NCBI GenBank assembly: GCA_037501455.1 | Contig: CM074855.1 | Span: forward strand, 56,427,001 to 56,491,000 | Direction: 5' to 3' | DNA from: Lantana camara | Lineage: Eukaryota > Streptophyta > Magnoliopsida > Lamiales > Verbenaceae | Length of the DNA stretch: 64,000 bases | Part shown: positions 1 to 8,752 of the stretch, piece after piece | Position numbering within the stretch: position 1 is the first letter of the stretch | Layout of the letters: every line of letters starts with the position of its first letter | Made by a program: the position numbers and the translations under genes | The notes under the pieces: model-generated | Told to the model about the DNA's origin: nothing | The model's database searches: none | Seen by the model: the letters and a program-made list of their open reading frames with translations, nothing else

Positions 1-204
1 GCGACCCAGCTTTGTTGCATGGATTCGATGATCTTAACGTGTGATTTAGCCTTTTCACTCTAAATTAAAAATGTTCATAACATGTCAAATATGTTGTATA
101 TTAAGTTTCAGAGCATTTGGAGTTCATTTGGTATGTTTTTGGATTGAGTTTGTAAGGGATCAGTTTTGCCGGTTTAACTTTGTGAACGGTTTTAGTTCTG
201 TACC

Positions 205-336
205 GTGACACCCCCGTGTCTCATTTACTCATAAGAGTCAAACACGGGAGTGTCACACCTTCTGGGCAGCTCTGTACTGAGCCACGCTCGTGGCTCAGTT
301 TGGCTAGGGATGGTGACACCCCCGTGTCCCTTCCCC
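205..336. repeat. GC-rich inverted motifs in A LTR
   Basis: The segment holds GTGACACCCCCGTGTC twice, once an inverted form (ACACGGGAGTGTCAC), and between them a perfect hairpin with arms GAGCCAC and GTGGCTC around GCTC. The same GACAC/GTGTC motif recurs at the corresponding place in the A solo LTR (about 45911-46005) and the A2 3' LTR (about 62452-62552). It stands out against AT-rich surroundings. Function unknown. Confidence 0.7.
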
Positions 337-867
337 TGTGCAGTCCGTGTTGCTTCCTTTTCGGTTTTTCATTTGTTTCACCTCCTTAATGACTTTATCT
401 CCTTTTGTGTTGAACTATGAACTTGTTTTGCTATATTTTGGGAGCATTTTGGTGTAATTTCATGGCTTTTGGATGTGTTATAGGCATGCTTTTATGTAAT
501 GTCGTTTATGTGTGTTTATATGTCGTTTATGAATCGCATAACTTATTTTCCATATCATATGATTTCTTCTTGTTGTCAAACCTTGGAAATATGCTATCTT
601 ATGTAATATGAGGTATATAGTAGCTTGTTGGGAGAGCTTGAATATGTTCTATGCTCCTATTTGAGTTCTTGAAATAAATTGATTGGACATATGAATTGAA
701 GAATTTGAATGATTTATGATTGAACAAGTGAATGAATTGGTTATATGATTTTCATGACTTAAAATGATCTTTATGCCTTCGTATCATACTTGTGCATTGC
801 CGTGCGTCATATATGGTTCATTAAGAGTCTTGAGTCTCACAAACACGTCTTGTGGTCTTTTGTACAG

Positions 868-939
868 TTTGTCTCCAGGGTGGAGAGCTTTTGATCGTTC
901 AGGCACTTGGTGCTCGATCCTTGTAACTTCACGGTTCAG
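868..939 (+). other. candidate LTR-internal exon (A copy 1)
   Basis: A 72-nt segment lies between an acceptor-like TTTTGTACAG and a donor-like CAG/GTGAGG. Equivalent segments of 65-73 nt occur in the A solo LTR, element B and element C at the same relative place. Splicing is an inference from sequence only. Confidence 0.35.
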
Positions 940-2365
940 GTGAGGGTGGTTTTGTTTTAGCTATGTAACAAACCCTACAACCCTTATGTGAAAAGCTTTG
1001 GCCAAAACCTTATGATTATATATATATGGTTTTCAAATGAAGTTATCGAGTAAATTCTTCTGAATTATACGTATGAGCGTATATAAGCTTAAAAATGGTT
1101 TTGTAATGAGGCTATGCTCCAAACCGTGTGTCTTCATGCTAGCTACGGATTTGGATGACACGGAGAGGTACGTATATAGCATATGCCGAGTTACACGGTA
1201 AAGTATGATTTCTTATAGTATGTATCCTATGTATGTATTGATATGTCTTGGCGAGATCATGTTATGCATGTTATGATTGCACGGGCCCCGGGACTTAGTA
1301 TATGTGGCTAACCGAGGAAGCAAGGGCTGGCGGGGATCCCATATACTAGTTCCAACTTACGGCGAAACGGACTTCGTCAAGGGAGGTTCTTGACGGGGAA
1401 ACGCTAACCGGGCTTTGAGGCCTCATGAACCTCATAGCCGCATTGATATGATTGGGTGGTCGGGTCTTGCAAACCCGTCCACCACCCGGAGGAAGAAGGT
1501 TGGTTATGATATGATTATGCTTATGAATATGATATGTTATGATTATGCACCGTGCGGGAAGGCCGGGATCCGGATCGCCCAAACGAATATGTTTATGATA
1601 TGATGTATGGTCTGCGTGTATTATGGGATATTGCATGATCACCTAATTAACTTATTAATGAAAATTATCGTACACGGTCGGAGTTTGGTTGGAGATTGTG
1701 CACGCTCACTCGCCGAGCCTTATGCATATGTATGATTTATGAATGTAATGAATTTAATATGAATTAGTCGTAAAAGTCGAGCATTGTTTATCTATTTTCT
1801 TGCCCTTGTCGGGAACTAAATTCAAATAAAACCTTGCTCGGGATTTATGACTTGCATGTGCTTGTTTTATATATATGTATCGCTCCTGCTCACTCAGTCT
1901 TCTAGAGACTGACCCTCTCCCTCCCCAATCTTTTAGTGTGCAGGTTTGAATTTGGAGTTTCGGGCTAGGCGGAGGTGTTTGGAGTCTTTAAGTTGGTCGA
2001 GTTAGGTTAGGAGAGTCTTTGCACTCACTCATGTATCTGATTTATGTTTGATTCGATTTTGTAGTTCCGAACTTGAATATTTATGTAACTGTTATTGAAT
2101 TGACCGTACTGGGTTTTGCTATGATTTAAAAGAGGCCTGAAGAGCCCAAATTCCGTTTATGGCTTGTATTATTGAACTTTGGCTTGGCTATGCATATTAT
2201 TTGGAATTGGTTATCATTGCAGGGTCTAGTTCCGCCTAGCTTAGGAAGGTTTTTATGTTTGTCTCCCGTTCGCTAAGGTTTGATACGGGTGCGGATTTAA
2301 CTATTTCGTTACTCGTGTTGACCCTTAGTGCGGGGGATGTGGTGCCTCACGTGCAGGGTGCTACA

Positions 2366-3976
2366 AAAATCCTCCTCTAAGGCGTTCTGAATGAACTCAT
2401 AGACAGCCGGAGAGATGGTATGGATTCTTCCATGAAATCTCTCAAAAGGATAATGATCCTTTAACATATGAGGAGGCACTTTCAGATTCTTACTCTGAAC
2501 AGTAGATAGAAGCCATGAAATCCGAAATGGATTCCATGAACTCCAACCAAGTTTGGACCTTGGTAGATTTGCCTGATGTGGTCAAACCCATAGGTTGCAA
2601 ATGGATCTGTAAGAGAAAGCTTGGAGTTGATGGAAGCATTGCAGCCTACAAAGCAAGACTGGTTGCAAAAGGATTCACTCAAAAGTCTATTCGGATCATG
2701 CTTGCCATTGCTGCGTATTATGACTACGAGATATGGCAAATGAATGTGAAAACTGCCTTTCTCAATGGTGACATTGGTAAAGACATTTATATGGAGCAAC
2801 CCATAGGTTTCACATTCAGTGGGAGTGAGCAAAAGGTTTGCAAACTCCAAAGATCAATCTATGAATTGAAACAGGCTTCTAGGAATTGGAATATTCGATT
2901 TGATGAATCAGTCAAAGCGTTTGGCTTCATTCAAATTTCGAATGAATCATGTGTGTATAGAAAGGAATTGGAGACCTCAGTCCAATTCTTAGTACTTTAT
3001 GTTGATGACATCCTTCTTATTGAGAATTCGAAGGATGATATGAAAGTGACTAAGTTATGGTTATCGAACCAATTCGAGATGAAAGATCTGGGTGATGCGT
3101 CCTATATCCTTGGAATTAAAATCTATAGAGATAGATCTAGAAGGTTAATAGGACTATCACAGTCGATGTACATTGACAAAGTATTGAAGAGATTCAATAT
3201 GGAGTCAGCAAAGGTTAAGAACCTTCCGATGAGTGTAGGACCATGTCTTTCAAAGAAGATGTGTCCTAAGACTAACCTTGAGAAGGAAAGAATGACTCAT
3301 ACACCTTATGCATCAGCAATAAGTAGCATAATGTATGCAATGTTATGTACCCGACCGGATGTGGCTTATGCACTTAGTGTAACAAGTCGTTTCCAATCTG
3401 ACCCTGGAGATGGTCACTGGGCTGTCGTGAAGAATATTCTTAAGTACTAAAGATTTATTCTTAGTTTACGGATATCAGAAAGATCTTACTGTCGAAGGAT
3501 ACTGCGATGCAAGCTTTGCATCTGACTTAGATGATTTTAAGTCAATGTCAGGATACATTTTCTGCCTAAACGGTCGAGCAGTGAGTTGGAAGAGTTCCAA
3601 GCAAACTACCACTGCAGATTCGACCACTGAGGCCGAATACTTAGCTGCAAATGATGCAGCTAAGGAAGGTGTTAGGATTAGAAACTTCATTCAAGAGTTG
3701 AATGTTGTTCCTAGCATGAAAGACCCCATTTCTGTGTTTTGTGACAACACTGGGGCGGTTGCTCAAGCAAGAGAACCAAGATCTCACCAACGGACCAAAC
3801 ACATTATGAGGAAGTATCACCTAATCCGTGATATTATCAAAAGAGGAGACGTGCAAATTGAGAGGGTCACATCAGTAGAGAACGTGGCAGATCCACTTAC
3901 TAAACCCCTTAGTCGAGAAGCTTTCCAAGGTCATCTTCAGAAGATGGGACTTAGAGTAGCTTTAGAATGGCTTTGA
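2366..3976 (+). pseudogene. copia polyprotein fragment: reverse transcriptase and RNase H, broken
   Basis: The reading frame starts in the linker before RT (PPERWYGFFHEIS-like), passes an in-frame TAG at 2503 where the family has Trp (TGG to TAG), and continues as a 311-codon RT frame from 2515. Visible RT marks are the start block (NQVWTLVDLP, GCKWICKRK), AFLNGDI, and the catalytic YVDDILL around 3000. About 17-20 residues are missing in frame near 2684, between GFTQK and SIRIMLAIAA, removing the ETFSPV block. A frameshift at about 3448 follows KNILKY; RNase H then continues in another frame with [25 protein letters not shown] and the C-terminal ADPLTKPL, ending at TGA 3976. With a stop, a deletion and a frameshift, it cannot make active enzyme. 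Confidence 0.9.
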
Positions 3977-5141
3977 CGGGCAAGTGGAAGATTGTTAGGA
4001 ATAGTGCCCTAGAAAGCCGATTGTATATCCGCTTTGTGCTTTTCCTTATTGTAATCACAGACAATCTTTGAATGAAATAACGAATTGAGGCAACACTTCT
4101 TTATATGCTCTTGTTTGGTATGCGTTTACTTTATCTGTGCATGTATGAGAACTCCCCTAATCCTGATGACTTTAGGACTCTACCATTTAGGTCAAATGAT
4201 TCATGAAACGAGCCATATATCACATAAGTCATGATTAGTAAAATACTCCAAGCCGATGAGTCCTACAGACAGTGGGAGTGTCAACCTGACTCCTCTAAGG
4301 CTTGCTTGTGGGATCACGCCCTTAAGAAGGACCACCTTGTTTCATGGAGGTTCAAAGTGTATAGTTGATACGTGCGTGATACATGAGGGTGCTTACTTTA
4401 ATAAGTAAGTTCACTGAGGTGCCCCGTGTGAGAACATTCCTAAATTGGAAAGGAAGTTTCTATTTCAGGAAATGGAGACTTCCAGATTAGGAAATATCTC
4501 ACGAGTCATTGTTGTGATTAATTGATCCTTAAGACTTGAGGTTCCTTGTCACTTTATGAGTTAACTTTGTAGTCTTAGGTATAAGCTTTAAAGGGTGTCG
4601 CCTTAGACAACTGATTCAAGGCTTGTGCTGGGGCTGCACAAGTGATTCATGAAAGTGAATGAGAATCAAGAAAGGACCTACACTTGCATTTGCAAGGTGA
4701 TCTCTTATTGTGTAAGTCATTCATATGCCATATGGAGTCCTTGGCCAAGGCAGTAGATCAAGACATCAAGAAAAGGGTTTCTTGGATTGAGATCAAATGG
4801 ATATGAAATGCACTTAGCTTTAAGACCAGATTATTAGGGTTCTGATTATTCTCTTGCCCTAGATCTTGGTTGAGAGATAGTAAGTATGAGGATTGTATCT
4901 CACAAGAATCAATGACTTAAAGGTTCTGTCGAATCCGAACATTCCAATTCAGCTAGGGGTTAAACACCTGTTGCTAGACTATGGTCGTTTAATCTGTGGA
5001 TTGATTAATTAATTAGTGAATTAATTAATTAGGGTCACTGCTAATTGAATTGAGAACCTAGAGGGTCACACACAATAACTTGGTTACATGAGTTGAGACT
5101 TTAAAATGATTAAACGAGTTAATCGGGCCAAAGGGGTTCCA

Positions 5142-5198
5142 CACGTGTGAAACCACACGTGTGGGTCACGTGAGGAGCAGGTATCCTTGGGACACGTG
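5142..5198. promoter_or_regulatory. cluster of four CACGTG G-boxes
   Basis: CACGTG occurs at 5142, 5156, 5167 and 5193, the first two inside the longer palindrome ACACGTGT. CACGTG is the core bound by plant bZIP and bHLH factors, including ABA and light response factors. The cluster lies about 360 bp upstream of the copia LTR TATA box, a plausible U3 enhancer position. Regulation is inferred, not shown. Confidence 0.6.
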
Positions 5199-5555
5199 CC
5201 TCACTCGTGTATTTGTATATATATGATATATATATTAAATAATTAAATGTGTTAATTATTTAATAGACTTTGGTTTAATTGTTGAATTAAAAAGAAAGTC
5301 TTATTTTGGAGAAAAATAATCTAGTTAATTAATTATGAATTAATTAATTAGATAAAATAAGTTATTTATTTGAAATAAATAAAGTATAAAATTATCCAAA
5401 AATAGTTTGGATATTTTTAGCTCTCTTGAAAGTTGATTTGAATTTGAATTCAAAGTCAAAGTCAAAATTACTTGATGATCAAGTAATAGGAGAGAGAGAG
5501 AGAGAGATCAAAACCCTAGCCCATAAAGTACTAGGATTTTCGGTCCTCCCCTCAT

Positions 5556-5564
5556 TATAAATAG
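5556..5564 (+). promoter_or_regulatory. TATA box of copia LTR
   Basis: TATAAATAG is a consensus plant TATA box in the 3' third of the LTR. Transcription would start roughly 25-35 bp downstream, near 5585. Confidence 0.7.
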
Positions 5565-5581
5565 GGGAGCTCGAGCTCCCC
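5564..5581. repeat. 18-bp perfect palindrome next to TATA box
   Basis: GGGGAGCTCGAGCTCCCC is a perfect palindrome that starts on the last base of the TATA box and covers the expected initiation zone. Confidence 0.75.
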
Positions 5582-5950
5582 TTAGAGCTAATTGGCAATT
5601 CTTTTGGTTCATGTGTTGAACACCATCCTTTCTCCAAGATAAACGAAACCCTAGGTTAAGCCTAAACACTAACTAGAGAACTAGCATCCTTACTAGTTAG
5701 ATTGTGATCAAGTTGGTGGACTATCTCTAGAGAGCTTCAAGTTAGAAGTTTGAAGATTCGAGCTTTACCAAGGAGAGGGGATCAAGCCGCGAGAAGAGCG
5801 TTCTTAGGTGGCTTGAAAAGCTTCAAGAAAACATAAAAGAAAAGTAAGTTTCTTATCTCTACGAATTTGGATACACGATTGCGAGTCCAAGGTCCTTTTG
5901 TTGGGAAAATTTTTTAAATTCCGCTGCTTTCTGATTCGTATTTTCCAACA

Positions 5951-7470
5951 CATGGTCATTATTTGTTCGCGGATAAGATCAATCATAGCTAGCATTGGCA
6001 ATGATCTTGCATTATTAACCCAACTGTTCCAAGACTCAGCAATATTGTTATTTACAACACCAAAACGTTCCCTCGAGAAGAGAGAGTTTGCCAAATTTTG
6101 AAGCTCAAACTGCAAAATAAAATCTTTGGCCTGAGGCATAGCGTTCTCAATTTACTCTCTATAATTTTGAAACTCATTTGTTGAAGTCGTGTATGCAGCC
6201 TTCTGGAATATCGATACCCAATATTTTTTATTACGGAAAGGATAAAATCTGTGTATCTGTAGATGTAACAAAAAAACATTAGACAATAGCAATACTTCAT
6301 ATAGTTCAAATAATACCCCATCAGTGAACATTAGTGCCTCAAAAGATTGTTTAAACACTTTAGACATAAAAAAAGACATTATACCTCATATACTTCAAAT
6401 AATACCTCATCAGTCAAAATTAGTACGACATAAGATTGTTTAAATACTTTAGACATAAAAAATACATTATACCTGTGTCCTGAAATTGTCAACCAATTGT
6501 CTCAAACAATACGTGTGATTGCTACTAGGAAACACCATTGGGATGGTTTTTCGCAGTCCTGAATGTTTGTCAGAGAAAAAATGTGTAAGATCTAAAACTA
6601 ATGAGGCCACGTGTCTTACTTGATAATGCTTCACGTAACTTTCTATAGAACCATTCCCAATTATAGTCATTCTTAGCATTTACAACTGCATATGCTAGGG
6701 TGAACAAATCATCATTCGGGTCTTTCACCACGGCAGAAAGAAGACAACCTTTTTATCTATTCTTAATGTGAGTACCATCTAGAAATATCAAATCCCTACA
6801 TCTATTTAAGAATCCCAAAAGATATGTATTAAAACAAATAAAAAGCCTCGTAAACTTCTTAGTTGCTATATCAACCTCGTAATTGACAAAACTCCCGGGA
6901 TTCGTTTTCTTAACTGCATCGCAATACCATCTAACCTTATCATACGACACTGCATCACTCCCTTGAATATCGAATTAAGCTATTTCCTTACCCATCCACA
7001 CCCTGTGGTAAGGAACATCAACAGAAAATTCCCTCTGCAATTCTCGGACTTCATTTCTTTAGGAGGATATTTTGGGTTACTTCTAATCTTCTCTCTCATT
7101 ATGTTTGCAACCCAATTGGCATCAGCTCTAGGATATCCTTTTGACCGTAGACTTCCCTCCCGACATGTGTGCTGCAAGTTGCATTTCCTTATGGCTAACT
7201 GTGGATCTTTTTTAGTTTTTGATGCATATATACGCCATTTACAACTGTTATCAAGGCACTTAATTATGATCTTGTTACTATCATTTTTCATATATTTAAA
7301 AGAATGATGGATAGCAACTGAGTAATTTTTTACCTTGATCCTAAGCTCAACCGCATCCCTAAACACTTGACCAACCCCATTTATACACCTACTCCAGGCA
7401 TCTAGGAAATTGGTTTGTATGGTTTGTGATTGAATTGTGAGTGCCATTAACTCGTCCTCAGTCCCATACC
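5951..7470 (-). pseudogene. MULE (MuDR-type) transposase, degenerate
   Basis: Read on the minus strand, fragments appear in MULE transposase order. At 7470-7200 is the N-terminal MuDR-type DNA-binding region (VGQVFRDAVELRIKVKNYSV, then CLDNSCKWRIYASK and HTC). A frameshift follows near 7000. At 6950-6753 is the SYDKVRWYCDAVKKTNPGSF block and LIFLDGTHIK with the first catalytic Asp, then a TAG at about 6752. At 6679-6473 is HFFSDKHSGLRKTIPMVFP with the second Asp region and YCLRQLVDNFRTQ. At 6139-5951 is FGVVNNNIAESWNSW near the C-terminus. A probable intron interrupts it at 6257-6472. The C-terminal SWIM zinc finger is absent because the copia LTR begins at 5950. The start codon is not preserved: sequence before 7470 looks like an intron acceptor. 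Stops, frameshifts and truncation make it a relic. Confidence 0.85.
6257..6472 (-). other. probable MULE intron with internal duplication
   Basis: On the minus strand a donor GGTATAATG follows the NFRTQ codons and an acceptor CTACAG precedes the resumed transposase-like sequence. Inside are two imperfect copies of a roughly 90-bp unit (about 6293-6383 and 6384-6474, both with ATTAGT and TTTAGACATAAAAAA blocks). The borders are inferred from sequence. Confidence 0.5.
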
Positions 7471-7638
7471 TACATAAAAAAACAAAAAGTATAACTTATC
7501 AATATTAAGGTACCCAATTTTCAAAACAAGGTACTAAATTGAGAACATTAGGTACTAGTATGACAAATCAGAATTAAGGTACCCGGTTTTTAAAATAAGG
7601 TATTAAAATAAAAAAATGAGGTACTACGAATGAAAGAC
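7471..7638. repeat. AT-rich MULE flank with repeated GGTAC units
   Basis: Between the MULE exon and the D LTR is AT-rich sequence with two imperfect tandem copies of a unit of about 68 bp (near 7503-7570 and 7571-7638), each with a TTAAGGTACCC block followed by two more GGTA motifs. It is probably a MULE intron or 5' sequence. No gene is visible. Confidence 0.5.
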
Positions 7639-7913
7639 TGTAACACCCCGACTCTTCGATCTTCTAGGTTTGAAGTTTTAAACATTTAAATCCTTTTCAA
7701 ACCGTTTTTAATTTGTTTATTTCCGTTTTTAATTCCGATTTTTGTGCCAACTTGGTATACTTGAATTATGTGAGTTATTAACGTGTTTACATGCTTACGT
7801 TGTAATTTTAAGCTCGTTTGATTTAGTTTTGATTTCAGTTTTGGAGACGGAACTTATAGGCCTTAAAACGCTTTTAGCGCGCCTTGGGTTCCGGATGACA
7901 TATCTTGAGATCG

Positions 7914-7933
7914 GGAATTCGGATTCGAATTCC
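7914..7933. other. hairpin in D LTR
   Basis: A perfect 8-bp stem GGAATTCG/CGAATTCC closes the loop GATT. The A-family LTRs have GGAACTCG/CGAGTTCC around the same loop at the same place (44866-44885, 56061-56080, 61413-61432), so the one changed pair is compensated. Confidence 0.7.
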
Positions 7934-8156
7934 GTATCCTCTGTTACCTTCGTATCGATGATTCGGAGACAATGGAACAAGCCTCATACCTTTTTGAGAT
8001 CATTTAGACCCCAAAATCCAACCGTAACAAGCAACTCATGCAAGAAGAACCCCTTTTGTTGACTAGTCTTCATGGTGGGACCCCTTAACACCTCCCTAAC
8101 CTAACCATACTTTAACCCATGACTTGTGTACTAGAGTTAAGCCTTTCTTCCCCCTT

Positions 8157-8584
8157 TTGGTCAGCCAAACCGAACCCTAAAACCCCCTTTTTCTGTTGCA
8201 CCTGATCGAGAGAGAGGGAGAGAAGAAAAGAGGAAGAACCTTCGCTACCTTTGTGATTTTGAGCTCAAATCACTTCCCTTCTTCACCAAATCTTCAAGGT
8301 ATGAATATTTATGTATTCTCTACTCTCTTATACATATATTCATCCATTTATTTCTGATTTTAGATCCGATTTGGTCAGCCAAACCGAACCCTAAAACCCC
8401 CTTTTTCTGTTGCACCTGATCGAGAGAGAGGGAGAGAAGAAAAGAGGAAGAACCTTGGCTACCTTTGTGATTTTGAGCTCAAATCACTTCCCTTCTTCAC
8501 CAAATCTTCAAGGTATGAATATTTATGTATTCTCTACTCTCTTATACATATATTCATCCATTTATTTCTGATTTTAGATCCGAT
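8157..8584 (+). repeat. 214-bp tandem duplication in D LTR
   Basis: Two adjacent copies, 8157-8370 and 8371-8584, are nearly identical; I see one difference (CTTCGCT versus CTTGGCT). Each has the TTGGTCAGCC start, a (GA)n run and the splice-donor-like AAG/GTATG. The duplication is recent relative to the decay around it. Confidence 0.85.
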
Positions 8585-8752
8585 TTGGGTAGGGTTTGAG
8601 TTATGAGCTTGATATGAATTTTTTGGGGGTAATTGCTCTTGTGACCTTGCTTGGTTGTGCAGCTGATTTCGTGGCTTTAAACTAAGTTTTTGGACTTGTC
8701 TCTTTGCCTATTTGTTTCTTAACTGATATTATTTGATGTTGGGATGATTTTC

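Larger units (their letters stand above)
1..2365 (+). mobile_element. A-family gypsy LTR, 3' part (left end outside window)
   Basis: This stretch matches the 3' half of the complete A-type LTR at 44214-48322. Shared blocks include the segment around 790-1000, the GGGCCC block near 1283 and the CAGTCT hairpin at 1895-1911. It ends GGTGCTACA at 2365, the same end as the other A copies. The next base begins in-frame copia polyprotein sequence with no primer site, so this is either the 3' LTR of an A element or a solo LTR inserted into the copia element. The expected 5-bp target duplication would be AAAAT (2366-2370), but its partner is outside the window. No protein-coding gene is supported in it. 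Confidence 0.85.
2366..5950 (+). mobile_element. Ty1/copia retrotransposon, 3' part
   Basis: This is the 3' portion of a copia element: end of the polyprotein (RT and RNase H), a short purine-rich tract before the LTR (about 3978-3991) and a complete 3' LTR (3993-5950). Everything upstream (5' LTR, gag, protease, integrase) is missing because the A-type LTR ending at 2365 is inserted here. The right end TCCAACA abuts MULE transposase sequence in mid-codon context at 5951, so the copia element itself inserted into the MULE. Its other flank is outside the window. The long LTR and RT style suggest the Tork/Angela group, but I hold the clade loosely. Confidence 0.85.
3993..5950 (+). repeat. copia 3' LTR
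   Basis: The LTR begins TGTTAGGA right after the purine-rich tract that follows the polyprotein stop and ends TCCAACA, so the termini are a short inverted repeat. At 1958 bp it is long for a copia LTR. It carries a G-box cluster (5142-5198), an AT-rich TTAATTAATT-rich stretch (about 5215-5400), a (GA)n run near 5490, a TATA box (5556-5564) and an 18-bp palindrome at the likely start of transcription. No ORF in it is credible. Confidence 0.88.
7639..8752 (+). mobile_element. D-family gypsy LTR, 5' part
   Basis: It starts TGTAACACCCCG, the start shared by all gypsy LTRs here, and follows the A-family layout: the GGAATTCG-GATT-CGAATTCC hairpin at 7914-7933, then a leader segment ending CTTCAAG/GTATGAAT that resembles a splice donor. 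At 8753 it is cut by the reversed LTR of E1. The rest of the D element is outside the window. No ORF in it is convincing. Confidence 0.75.
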
